Under the pieces are notes generated by a model. The model was not told the DNA's origin and searched no databases. It was given only the letters and a program-made list of their open reading frames with translations. A DNA stretch of 64,000 nucleotides from Buddleja alternifolia (Eukaryota > Streptophyta > Magnoliopsida > Lamiales > Scrophulariaceae): NCBI GenBank assembly GCA_019426215.1, contig CM033405.1:30038199-30102198 (forward strand), given 5' to 3'. Positions 10,586 through 21,609 of the stretch are shown in pieces. A program made the position numbers and the translations under genes. Each line of letters starts with the position of its first letter. The first letter of the stretch is position 1.

Positions 10586-10654
10586 GCTTAAATGTATACT
10601 TAGTTTGAGTTGGAATAAATATTCGCATATTCTTCAAAGGACCCTCTCTGTACC

Positions 10655-10960
10655 TTTTTATTTATATTTTAGCATTTTCAGCGGAATAAACGTAATATTT
10701 CGATAGGAGTCCATCACATGCGACCCTTTTAAGGGTAACAATGACATTTTATCAGTTGCAATAATATTTTCTTGTAATTTCATTATTTTGAATTGTACAA
10801 TTCAAACTGTCATTTTAATTTCAAAGGGTACATATATATAGTCAACCCAAGGGCTATGAAATTTTATATTTACCCTTAAAAGGGGGAAATGCAATGTATG
10901 TAATGCTATTCCAACTAATATTCCGCCAAGAAATGTTAAAAGTATAAAAAATTTGTAAAA
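10655..10960. mobile_element. Possible small TIR element upstream of ankyrin exon
   Basis: TTTTAGCATTTTCAGCGGAATA on the left has an imperfect inverted match on the right (GGCGGAATA with TTTTAACATTTCTT). Both halves contain CCCTTTTAAGGGTAA-like blocks. No clear target duplication was found, so the boundaries are approximate. Confidence 0.35.
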
Positions 10961-11213
10961 TGCGTGTAGTTCAGATAAAAAAGTGTAAATTAAACAAAGT
11001 TTATATTAAAAAGTGTAAAAACAAGTTTAATTCAAATAAAACAGTGTAACAAAAAAAAGTTTATATAAAAAAGTGTAAAACCCGAAAATTTTGAGTGGGT
11101 TACAGTTATTACCCCTTGAATATTTAATGGTTGTTTTAATGAACGATGTATGGGCTGCTGTGGAACTGATTTGAAAGGGAAAAATTGAGTGTTTCAGTTA
11201 AATAGAGGGAAAA

Positions 11214-11780
11214 TCAAAACTCCGAATTAGGTGTGTAAGTGAGCGGGGAACCAAAACTGCAATTATTCGTTAAATTTACTAAACTCCGAATAAACAATAT
11301 CTCACCAGCATCCTCAGGAGTAGAAGTGTCAACGTCAGGCTTACTAAACGCCATTTCCAGCTCTATCCAAACATCTCTGGCAGTCTCCGAGTCCACCACA
11401 ATGGACATCACCTCTTCTGTAAGTGAACACATAATCCATGCCTTTACAAGCCGATCTCTTCTTCTCCACATGACATATTCAGGATTAATTTTGTGTTCTT
11501 CGTCTGCTAATTCCTTGCCACCCATTTCATCAAACTCACGAGTAGTATTCTTCAAACTCTCTTCCAACACTTGTGTAATGAAATTACGTAATGATTGCGG
11601 GGCTTTGCCATCAATGAAACCAAGTAAATCCTGACTCTCCAGAAGGCAAATAATATGATCTTTCCAAAGATTGTAGTTGTTTGTTTTCTTGTCGCCTTGA
11701 AGCTTGATGCATTGAATGTTGCCCACAGAAATCGTTGATAGAGATTGGTTTTGTACATTGGAGGGGATTGAGGAAGCCAT
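11214..11780 (-). CDS. Gag-like (UBN2/Retrotran_gag_3) ORF, isolated
   Basis: The 188-codon ORF starts with ATG at 11780. Residues ~27-160 resemble the N-terminal half of copia gag: G-D-x-K-T-N-N-Y-N-L-W-K-D-H, L-G-F-I-D-G, N-P-E-Y-V-M-W-R-R-R-D-R-L, W-I-M-C-S-L-T-E-E-V, T-A-R-D-V-W-I-E-L-E. No zinc knuckle, protease or pol follows, and no LTRs were found around it. The homologous part ends just before GCTG|GTGAGA, a good splice donor near 11308. The last ~30 codons may therefore be intron read-through, with a further exon elsewhere. It could be a truncated retrotransposon or a gag-derived host gene. A ~200-bp triplicated repeat starts directly upstream of the ATG. Confidence 0.55.
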   Translation of the reverse strand: MASSIPSNVQNQSLSTISVGNIQCIKLQGDKKTNNYNLWKDHIICLLESQDLLGFIDGKAPQSLRNFITQVLEESLKNTTREFDEMGGKELADEEHKINPEYVMWRRRDRLVKAWIMCSLTEEVMSIVVDSETARDVWIELEMAFSKPDVDTSTPEDAGEILFIRSLVNLTNNCSFGSPLTYTPNSEF

Positions 11781-11788
11781 TGATGTAA

Positions 11789-12378
11789 TTAAGATGTTAC
11801 TAAGTTTAACGTTAACTACAATTTCTCGAGGAAATATTATATAGATAGAGTGGAAAAACTAAAAGACAATTGCTTGTGTGATTGTGTCTGAATATATTCT
11901 GTGGAATGAACTGGAAATCAAGTAAAGTATGTAGAACAATAATGTCAAGTGAGAAAGAATCATGTTACTATATAGGCAGCTAAAATAATCTAAGATGTTT
12001 CTAGGTATAGTGTTAACTACAATTTCTCGAGGAAGTATATAAATAGAGTGGAGAAACTAAAAGACAATTTTGTTTGCTTGTATGATTTAATCTGAATATA
12101 TTCTGTGGAATGAACTGGTAATCAAGTAAAGTATGTAGAACAATAATATCAAGTGAAAAAGAATCATGTTACTAGGCAGCTAAAATAATCTAAGATGTTT
12201 CTAGGTTTAATGTTAACTACAATTTAAATAGAGTGGAAAATCTAAAAGACAATTTTGTTTGCTTGTATGATTTAGTCTGAATATATTCTGTGGAATGAAC
12301 CAGAAATCAAGTAAAGTACGTAGAACCATAATATCAAGTGAGAGAAAATCATGTTCCTAAACAGCTAAAATAATCTAA
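11789..12378. repeat. Three tandem copies of a ~200-bp unit upstream of gag-like ORF
   Basis: Units start at about 11789, 11991 and 12190, each beginning TAAGATGTT and ending CAGCTAAAATAATC. Shared blocks include GTTAACTACAATTT, AATATATTCTGTGGAATGAA and ATCAAGTAAAGTA. Copies differ by small deletions (about 10-25 bp) and substitutions. The array occupies the presumed promoter of the minus-strand ORF at 11780. Confidence 0.85.
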
Positions 12379-12410
12379 GTGTCAGCTAAAAAGCCACATA
12401 TGAAAAATAG

Positions 12411-13676
12411 GTAAAAAGGGATATTACCCCTGTGATGGAAAAGGGGCAACATTGCCCCATTATTATAAAAATAAGTTGATTATCCCTTATGTTTTACAAA
12501 ATGAGGCAAAATACACACACCCTTATTAAAATGGCAAATAGGCCCTTATGCATATATCAATGAATTTTGAATGATTTGTTTTACAAAATCACCAAACTTT
12601 ATTTTATCGTTTTTAATGATTTATGACAATAGTTAAAATATAAATGTATGTAGCATTTGTATTTACTAATATATTAGGTTGTTTTAACATGTATAAAATT
12701 ACAAAATTATTGATCTGTGCACATATTCTTTAATTATAAGTATTATAATTTATATCATAAAATATGATAATAATGTAACAGGAAAATTGCATTTTTTGTC
12801 CCATAACTTTGCTTAAGTCGAATTTTTGTTTCATTCGTTACCAATTTCTTACATTTAGTCCTATAACTTTCTAACTTTCTCTTAGTCGCAACCGAAGTTT
12901 TCATCCAAAATTTGATGGTCAACTCTTAGTCAATTTATTTGACCAGTTTTTTGGGGGAGAATCCGTGCATAAATGCACTCACACACGGATTATATTCAAT
13001 AACACAATGCATTTATTCAATATCACATGCCACTAACGCACAAAATCTCCCCCAAAGAACTCGGTCAAAAGGTTGACTAATGGGGTTGACCGTTAAATTT
13101 TGGACAAAAACTTCAATTGGGACTAAATGTGAGACATTTTGAAAGTTATAGAACTAAATGTGAGAAATTCATAATGAATACCAAAATTGAACTTGAGCAA
13201 ATTTATGGGACGAATAGTGCAACATACAACTATTATGATATTCAATATACTTATGGTGTATAATGAATATTTGAAATATTTCTTTACCATTTTTTAGTAT
13301 TTGCATGTCATATAAGATAAAAAAATCTAAATTTAAAATATATTTACACTATTTTGGGTAAAACAACGAAAATATTAACAAAGAAATTTATTTTACATAT
13401 TTTTAAACAAAATTAAATATCAAAATTATCTATATCTACTATGTGTATGAAACTACATTATTTTTTATAATTTTTAAAACTAAAATGGAAAAATAAATAA
13501 AAAGATATATCAGAATAAATATATTAATGATATATTTGTCTTTTTTAATTGAATAAATGAGTTTGGGTATTATTTGCCACTATTTTACTAACACAAAGTT
13601 GTGATCAACTATCTTTAATAACTCAGGGGGTAATGTACCTCTCTCTAAGAACACAAGGGGTAATATGTTTTTCACC
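12411..13676. mobile_element. Long-TIR DNA element carrying a nested smaller one
   Basis: About 120 bp on the left (GTAAAAAGGGATATTACCCC ... CATTGCCCC) is repeated inverted on the right (... GGGGGTAATGTACC ... GGGGTAATATGTTTTTCACCCC). It contains no coding region. The target duplication could not be resolved. A second element (12781-13228) is inserted in it. Confidence 0.6.
12781..13228. mobile_element. MITE related to the 958-2348 element
   Basis: The left arm GGAAAATTGCATTTTTTGTC has an inverted partner on the right (GACGAATAGTGCAACATACA). The arms are ~150 bp each and meet around a short centre containing ATCCGTGCATAAATGC and its near-complement. The AAAATTGCA...TCCCATAA termini match those of 958-2348. 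No clean target duplication was seen. Confidence 0.6.
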
Positions 13677-13881
13677 CCATATAATGGAATGGCTAAGTTT
13701 TAGGTTATGAAACGTAAATTGAAGTGTTTAATGATACATAAAGGAATTCACAGAAATTTTTATCCATGACAATAATAATGTATTGACCATCTCAATCCAA
13801 ATGAAACGCATAACGGCATAATAATGAAACCAAAATGAAAAGTACCTGACTTAAATAACCCTACAGAGTCTTAGGATTATG

Positions 13882-14096
13882 CTAAGTCTTCATTGCAACT
13901 TCTCCTTTTTGTCCAGGCAAGCGATATTCCCAACCTGTCAATCAATAGTAGAAACAAGAACATATACATCAAGTTCTTGAAAAAATAATTTGGGAAGCTT
14001 ACAAATAAATAAGTAATTGACTCACCACATCTAGTAAATCACATCATACATTATCAATGTTGCCACATCATTTAGAGATCGCATAACCTTTTGGAC
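13882..14096 (-). CDS. Possible 3'-terminal exons of an unknown host gene
   Basis: Two splice-bounded segments lie beside the old copia element. One at 14096-14026 has an acceptor ending CACAAG and donor GTG|GTGAGT. The other at 13934-13882 has acceptor TTGACAG and ends in TAG. The second, in one frame, reads W-E-Y-R-L-P-G-Q-K-G-E-V-A-M-K-T and looks like a real C-terminus. The first is open only in a frame that includes one TAG near its end and does not match phase. This may be a decayed gene end. I do not recognise the protein. Confidence 0.3.
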
Positions 14097-14434
14097 CTTG
14101 TGATGAAGATAAAACTGACATGAAAATTATTTGTTAGGGAATATATGCAAGTTATTCAATTTTTCTATAACATTAACAATTAATATAAATTTAATTCTCT
14201 ATGCGGTAGAATACATGCTAAAAAAAATTATGATAGTTCATATTGGAGATTTGAAACAGTAGTTCTATTCAACCCAAACCCTAATGTACTATTATAAGAA
14301 TATTTATACTAATAGATACCTAGACTAACAAGGTAACATAATGGATATAGAAAACTATCTAGAACAAGGAAACCTATCAAACGTAATCAAAGATAAATCA
14401 AAGAGAATATATGGCTTGATACACCCCCGCAAGC

Positions 14435-15814
14435 TCAAGGCAGACGAAGGATGACATTGAGCTTGTCCCGAAGAAATGCAAAGCGTGTGAACGAGAGAGC
14501 TTTGGTAAAGATGTTGGCTGTCTGATCATCAGTAGAGACAACTCGAACTTGAAGATCATTGTTGGCAACCTTTTCTCGCACAAAATGATAATCAATTTCA
14601 ACATTCTTGGTGCGAGCATGAAAAACTTGATTTTTGGAAAGATAAGCTGCCCCAATATTGTCACACCAAAGAACCGGGGGCTGGGCTAAGGAAATGCGGA
14701 GATCACAAAGAAGAGATTGTAGCCATGTGAGCTTGGTGGCAGTGTCAGCTAGAACCTTGTATTCGGCCTCAGTTGAAGAGCAGGCAACAGTGCGTTGCTT
14801 TGGTGAGTCCACGAGATACAAATAGGAGATGTCGGGACGAGTCAGAGTGAGATATTGTAGGGCCCCAACAATTTTTCGGTACTTAGTCGGATCAGAAAAA
14901 AGGAGTTTTGGAGAGCTTGGTGCTAGTGCAAAGAGAAGTGCGTACGACCGTGGAAGTTTGCATGCTGACACGAATAAGAAGATTGTTGATGTAACTGCGT
15001 TGAGAGAGAAGGACGCCATCGGTCATAGGAACCACTTCGAGACCAAGAAAGTAGTTGATGCCTCCAAGATCGCGAAGTGCAAATTCATGACCTAAAAGAG
15101 GAAATAAAAGTTGCAACACTGCGAGGATTGTTACCCGTGACAAGTATATCATCAACATAAATGAGAATGTAAATAAGAGGATCACGAGTAGTGAGAATAA
15201 AAAGAGACGAATCGTTTTAAGAAGCACAAAAACCAGATCTTATCAAAAATTCTCTAAGACAATGAAACCAAGCTCGAGGAGCTTGTTTCATGCCATAGAG
15301 AGATTTGTGTAGTTTGCAAACATGATAGGGTTTATTTGAATCCAAGAACCCTTGAGGTTGAGACATAAAAAATTTCACGAAGAACTCCGTTTAAAAAAGC
15401 ATTACGCACATCAAGTTGTCATAGAGACCAACCGTGTGAAAGAGCTAAAGAAAGAACAGGACGAATGGCGGAGGTTTTAATAACCGGACTGAAAGTTTCA
15501 TTGAAATCGACACCTTCTTGTTGATGAAAGCCCATAGCTACTAAATGGGCTTTAAAGCATTCAATGGATCCATCGGGTTTGTGTTTTATTTTGTATACCC
15601 ATTTCAAGTAAATTACATTCATATCTGGGTGAAAAGGAAGCAAGGTCCAAGTCTCATTTGTAACCAGAGCATTAATTTCCTCCGCCATGGCCTTGCGCCA
15701 CCAAGGATCTTTATTTACCAAGGAGAAATAAGTTGGTTCAAGGATGTTCTGAGGAGTAGTGGATACAATGTGGAGGTATTCGCACAGTAGCGTTTTGGAG
15801 GTTGAGGTAGGCAT
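14435..15814 (-). pseudogene. Old copia pol: RT and RNase H remnant
   Basis: RT begins at 15814 (M-A-E-E-I-N-A-L, W-V-Y-K-I-K, F-S-P-V-I-K) and is broken at 15419. The catalytic loop near 15150 is only recognisable in a shifted frame. RNase H at 14435-14900 keeps S-S-T-E-A-E-Y, W-C-D-N-I-G-A and F-H-A-R-T-K. At least two frameshifts separate the blocks, so it is not functional. Confidence 0.85.
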
Positions 15815-15887
15815 GAGCGTAGTTGCATGGGATGAGTTGAGGGAAGTAAAGTAGGTGCGGGTGGCGCAGTGGCAGCGAGTGGAGGTG

Positions 15888-15892
15888 GTAAA
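15888..15892. other. Target-site duplication GTAAA, left copy
   Basis: Exactly repeated at 25250-25254 on the other side of copia element 2, marking a single integration into the older copia. Confidence 0.9.
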
Positions 15893-17674
15893 TGTTGGGT
15901 TTCGCGAAAAATCATATAAACGCAGCTAAACAATTTCAAAAAATTAATTTACAAACCCAAACTTTGATTTCATGATCGCATATTCAAATTGACAATTCCG
16001 CTTAACAAATAAATACTTACCTGTTGAAGCGAAGTGGTTGAGAAAACTTATTCTTCACTTGAAACTTGAATTGATGAATTCTTGATTTCTTCATTCCACG
16101 TATAATCTTCAATTCTTGAATTCTTCGAATTTATTGAATTTGCTCCGAACAACAAACTTACGTTGTCTCTAAATTATCACGCACGGATTGATTGACGAAA
16201 AATTCCCACTAATTTCTTTAAGGGGGCAACGACTAGTATTTGAGAAAGGGAGGAGGATTTTTCTTCTTTCTTTCTAGGAGAGTTGTGAAAGTCACTCACT
16301 TGTTCTAAGTCAAAGAGTCCTTATATGCCTCATGACTTATTGAACAAGACAAAACAAAAGAGCCCTAATAAATTAGGCATCACCTTGGACGCTCAATATG
16401 ACCTAGTATGGACGCCTTCTTTAAGTCCGGGAATTGTTTTGTTTAAATTAATTTCTTATTCAATTAATAATTTATTATATCCAATAAATAAATAAATTTA
16501 TTAAATAATCAAATTAATTAAGTAAATTAATTAATTAATATATTTCCATAGAAATTTAATTAATAATTAATCTCACCCTTATAATTAATTATTTCATCTA
16601 ATGAATAATTAATTATTTACTTTATCCAATAAATTAAAACTCCTAGAAGAAAAATAGAAACTCCTTTTTCATTTTTCTTTATCAATCCTTTAGCGCGACT
16701 TTTTAGGTTCGTTTCGTTTGGCAATGAGAGAAAACCAAAGGAAGTGGGTAACATCTAGCCAGTCACGTGGCCCACTTCGTAGCCTAAACGAAATTGAATG
16801 ATTGGACCATTTCCACAACCTTCCAATCGTAAATACCGTATAAGTTTAAACCCTTTGTTCGTGTACCCCAGTCAAGTGAGAATCATGGCTATGTCAAACT
16901 CACTGGACTTGACCATATGTATTAATTATAATAATACGAGATCATTGAGATCGATTTAGTGCCTAGCACAATCGTCTCTTTTTGCTTTGGCCAAAGACTT
17001 TGATTTCTATTTATCTATAATCACATAGGGTATTTTCTCACTCACTCATGAGAGAACAAATCCCATTTAGATATCAGCTAAAACTACCATTTGCCCATCA
17101 AGACGCATTTCGAGGATGACCCCACCAACGGGTGAATTGGGTCTAACTACTCTAATGAAATACTTGACGTCACAAATGCATCTTCAGCATGATGTTTCAG
17201 GTCAAAGGTTCACTTACACCTATTACGCATAATCAGTTTTGTCATTAACAGTCACAGAGTAAAAACCAATGTGACAGAACCGATGCCAGTCGTGTTCGAG
17301 CATATCAGTTCCACTGATGTGCCTACAATCTTAAGCTCTTACCATCCCATGATACTAGACTGGAACTCCCATGTAAGAGATAATATTGTACAAGTGTTCT
17401 AAGTCTTTATTTGTCCATTAAAGACTTCATTTTACTTGCAGACTTATTTTCAGTAATCAAGATTGATCTCTCTAGTGACACTCTTCCTATCCCAGGGGAA
17501 ATAGAAGGATCATCCTGAAAACATGGACAAAACATTTTACACTACTTATAGATACAGATAAGATTTAAGTGAAAACTAAATAATGTCTTTATTAATAATA
17601 TCGAGATAAGTTAATTACAAGATAGATGCCCTATCACTCTATCCTCTATGGCATCTGTGGGCATAATCCTAACA
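15893..17674 (-). repeat. 3' LTR of copia element 2
   Basis: 1782 bp, matched to 23722-25249 except across 16690-17150, where the partner LTR carries unrelated sequence. Confidence 0.92.
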
Positions 17675-17692
17675 ATCTCCCACTTGCACTCA
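17675..17692 (-). promoter_or_regulatory. Polypurine tract of copia element 2
   Basis: On the minus strand GCAAGTGGGAGATTG runs into the TGTTAGGATT start of the 3' LTR. Confidence 0.8.
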
Positions 17693-18229
17693 ATGCCACT
17701 CATTGTGGTATCTTATACCCATCCCTTCCAGGTGTCGATCTAGAACAGCCTGAGGTAGTGGTTTGATGAACGGGTCAGCTATATTGTCAGCTGAGGCTAT
17801 TTTCAGCGCTGTTATCTCTCCTCTGCCAATGATCTCTCTGATGATGTGAAATCTTCTCTCAATATTTTTAGACTTGTTATGAGACCTTGGTTCCTTAGCT
17901 TGCGCTATTGCTCCATTGTTATCACAATAAAGTTGCAACAGTAGCTGTGAACTAGGAACCATTTCAAGTTCTCCAAGGAACTTTCTCATCCAAAAAACTT
18001 CAGCCACATATTCCGCTTCAGTGGTGGAATCCACGATTGTGCTTTGCTTGGAACTTTTCCAAGACACCGCCCCATCATTAAGCGTGAAAACAAATACTGA
18101 AGTGGATTTACGGTCATCGACATCAGACTGGAAATCCGAGTCAGTGTAACCTTCCATCTTCACGTCTCCACTTCCATAGATGAGAATCATATCCATAGTT
18201 CTTTTGAGATACTTTAGGATATTCTTCAC
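17690..18229 (-). pseudogene. Copia element 2 RNase H
   Basis: Encodes K-N-I-L-K-Y-L-K-R-T, Y-T-D-S-D-F-Q-S-D-V-D-D, S-T-T-E-A-E-Y, L-Y-C-D-N-N-G-A-I-A-Q-A and A-D-N-I-A-D-P. The ~180-codon segment itself is open but continuous with RT only through stop codons upstream, so it is part of a broken polyprotein. Confidence 0.9.
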
Positions 18230-18436
18230 AGCTATCCAATGTTCCTTTCTTGGGTTTGCCTGAAATTAACTCACCACGCTTACAGCATAGGCAATGTCAG
18301 GTCACGTACACAACATTGCATATATCAGGTTACCAACTGCAGAAGCATATGGTACATTATTCATCTTCTCTCTATCTTCCTCACTTTGAGGACACATAGA
18401 TTTGGACATGTGTACTCCATGCCTCATGGGAAGAAA

Positions 18437-19468
18437 TCATTTCTTAGAATTATCCATCCTGAACCTCTTTAAGACCTTTTCTACGTAAAGGTCTTGGGAG
18501 AGACCTATCATTCTATTCGTTCTATCTCTATAGATACGAGTTCCTAGAATGTAAGTTGTTTGTCCCAAGTCTTTCACGAAAAACATACTCGAAAGCCATT
18601 TCTTGACTGTGGTGAGCATTCCCAAATCTTTTCCTATAAGTAGAATGTCATCCACATATAGTACTAAGAATGAGATTTTGCTCCCACTAGTCTTCTTGTA
18701 GACACAGGGTTCATCTACGTTCTTGATGAAGCCATATCCCTTTACTACTTCATCAAAATGGAGATTTCAGCTTCTAGATGCTTGCTTGAGACCGTATATG
18801 GACCTCTCAAGTTTACATACTTTATGGATATTGGTCTTGGATACAAAACCCTTTGGCTGTTCCATATAGATATCCTCTTCGAGGAATCCATTTAGGAAAG
18901 CCGTTTTGACATCCATCTGCCATATCTCATAATCCAAGTATGCAGCTATGGACAACAGTATTCGGATGGACTTAATCATGGCCATGGGCGAAAAGGTTTC
19001 TTGATAGTCAACTCCTTCTCTTTGACTATACCCTTTCGCTACGAGCCTGGCTTTAAAGGTGTCAACTTTGCCATCGCTACCTATCTTTCTTTTGTAGATC
19101 CACTTACATCCTATAGGTTTAATACCTTCAAGGCGATCTACCCAAGTCCAGACTTGGTTCGATTGCATAGATTCCATCTCTGTTTCCATCGCTTCTCGCC
19201 ATCTTGAAGCGTCGACATCCACCATCGCTTGATCAAAGGCACAAGGATCATCTTCATGATTCTTTTGTACTACAGTGTGGAGCTGAGGCTTCCCCTGCAG
19301 TAGATACACATACCTCTCAGGTTCATGTGGTATTCTACTAGATCTAAGTGGTGGTTGTGCTACTATTGGGTTAGGCCTTGGTTCTTGGACAGATGTCTCA
19401 TAAGGAGTTTCATTTTGTTCTTCTAGAACAATCTTTCTATTTTTGCCCCCTTTCCAAGATGAATTCAT
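18437..19468 (-). pseudogene. Copia element 2 reverse transcriptase
   Basis: The N-terminal half (19468-18767) has W-M-D-V-K-T-A-F-L-N-G-like and Y-G-L-K-Q-A-S-R-S blocks. A TGA follows directly, where related elements have Trp. The frame continues through L-Y-V-D-D-I-L-L-I-G near 18650 to further stops at about 18437 and 18310 (C-T-stop-P-D-I-A-Y, where Arg is usual). The YVDD site is intact but the polyprotein is not. Confidence 0.9.
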
Positions 19469-20186
19469 CTTCTAGGAAATGGGCTTGTAGGGCTACAATG
19501 ATTCTCTGATCATCATGTAGATAAAAGAATAATCCAATGGAATCTTCAGCATAACCAATGAAACGTCCCATGAGGGATCTTGTCTCCAATTTCTCCACTT
19601 TAGTCTTCTTGACATAAGCAGGACATCCCCAAATATTAATATGATTAAGACTTGGTTTCCTATTATTCCACATCTCATGCAGAGTTTTAGGAACGGATTT
19701 GGAGGGATATCTATTCAATATATAAGCAGCAGTAAGGAGCGCGTGTCCCCACAACGAAATGGGTAAATCAGTGTAACTAAGCATGGAACGAACCATGTCT
19801 AACAGAGTTCGGTTCCTTCGCTCGGCTACTCCATTTAGTTGAGGGGTTGCTGGTGGTGTTAGTTGTAACATTATTACTTTTTCTCTAAGGAATTCATCAA
19901 AATTGGCACTCACATATTCTGCTCCATGATCCGATCGCAGAGTTTTTATATTCTGCCCAGTGTGATTTTCTACCAAAGCTTTGAATTCTTTAAACCTTTC
20001 AAAGGATTCAGACTTTTGCTTCATCAGATACACTAGACCATATCTTGAATGATCGTCTGTGAAAGTGATGAAATAGTAGAAACCCCCACGAGCCATTTCT
20101 CCAAACAGTCCGCATACGTCGGTGTGCACTAATCCTAAGACTTGAGTGGCTCTTTTAAAAGTCCCGGTGAAGGGTGATCTAGCCAT
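19437..20186 (-). pseudogene. Copia element 2 integrase
   Basis: Catalytic residues are visible in H-T-D-V-C-G, L-R-S-D-H-G-A-E-Y and N-G-V-A-E-R-R-N-R. The rve core and the C-terminal W-G-C-P-A-Y-V region are open over ~250 codons. The upstream zinc-finger region (20187-20400) is only recognisable in pieces with stops. It overlaps the RT frame at 19437-19468 by frameshift. Confidence 0.88.
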
Positions 20187-20401
20187 CTTACCTAAGAGAC
20201 ATGATTCACATGTTGGATAGGGATCCGACCCTAGTTAGCTTAAAAGCCCATCTTTTTCCATTTTGTGGATCTTGTGCTCTCCGACATGGCCTAGTCTTAG
20301 ATGCCACTTGAGTCTTAAGTTAGCTTCTTGCCTACCACGTTTATTAGTTACAACATTCACATCAGATGAATTACGGACATTTAAATAATGCAAACCATTA
20401 A

Positions 20402-20700
20402 CTAAAGAAGCATTGCCAAATAATTATTTTCATAATGAATGTCACAATTTAATTTAGAAAAACGGAATGTGTATCCAATCTTAACTAAGATAGGAATAGA
20501 AACAATGTTCTTAAGCCCCTTGGGCAAAACTAAAACACTATCTAAAAATAATAAATGTCCAGAATTCAAATATAAAGAAGTAAATCCAATCCTAGTAGTT
20601 GCGACGCTTTCCCCGCTGCCTACTTTGATTATCACTTCTTCTCGGCCCAGCTATCTACTTCTCTATAGATCTTGTTCCAAACAACACACATGGGCACCAG
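20402..20700 (-). pseudogene. Copia element 2 protease region
   Basis: The minus-strand frame 20635-20402 encodes the protease C-terminal part (G-S-G-E-S-V-A, L-Y-L-N-S-G-H-L-L-F-L-D, G-L-K-N-I-V-S-I). The upstream active-site region near 20700 (W-I-M-D-S-G-A) is in another frame. Confidence 0.7.
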
Positions 20701-20833
20701 CCCCTGAGTCCATAATCCATGAAGTAGAAAAAATGATCTTAGAACAATTAGTTTCAAAAACAAAAAGTTCCATACCTTTTGCGCCTTTGCCTAATTTAGG
20801 ACAGTTCCTCTTCCAGTGGCCAAGCTCACCGCA

Positions 20834-21609
20834 TTAGAGACATATGTCCGTCCTCTTGGGTCCTTTGCTCTTATAAAACCCTTGAGCCTTTTCCTTACCT
20901 TTTTGAACACCCCCTTCAGCTCCAAGCTTGTCAGACTGCTTCTTGTTCTTCTTCTTCTTAGACTTAGACTTTTTAGGTCCTAAAGAAATGACCAAGGCAG
21001 TTTCCTTTCCCTTTGGTTTCATTTGAGATTGTGCAGTAACTAATTTGTTCATTGACCCTGCTAAATTGCACTCTATCTCATTGCAGTTAAAGTTAACCAC
21101 AAATTGGGATAAGAATCAGGAAGAGACTGCAAGATTAAATGAGTTTGAAGGGTGGCGTTCATGGTGAAGTCGGGAACTTCCAATTTCTCAATCCTCAAAA
21201 TCATTTTGATGACATGATCACCAACCTTCTCACTTTCTTTCATATTGACTCCGAAGAGCTCTTTCGATATCCTATATCCTGCAGTTCAACTATGCTCATC
21301 ATAGAGCTCTATCAGGAGAGCTAGGATAGCTCTTGCAGTGGGCATCTTATCATGTGACCTTTGGAGTTCATTGTTCATAGATCCCAGCAAGTATCCTCTC
21401 ACCCAGATGTCATCCTTGACCTATTTTTCATGGGCTTGGACCTCTTCCTCACCAGCACGTGTTCTAGCAGGAGTCGTCAGGATATCAGCCTACAAGACGT
21501 ATCCCAGAGATTCCATATTGAGGTCAATCCTCAAATTTCTAAGCCAGTCCACATAATTGGGTCCAGTAAGAGTATTCTTGTCGAGTAGTATTGAAAATGG
21601 GTTTGTCAT
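20834..21609 (-). pseudogene. Copia element 2 gag
   Basis: Starts at ATG 21609 (M-T-N-P-F-S-I-L-L-D-K-N, G-P-N-Y-V-D-W-L-R-N-L). It is broken by TAG codons within the first ~70 codons (after G-Y-V-L and after A-H-E-K) and by later frame changes. The C-terminal part (21100-20834) is lysine-rich, followed by a degenerate zinc-knuckle region around 20830. At least one of these stops sits where related gag proteins have Trp, so it fits a single transition. Confidence 0.8.
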
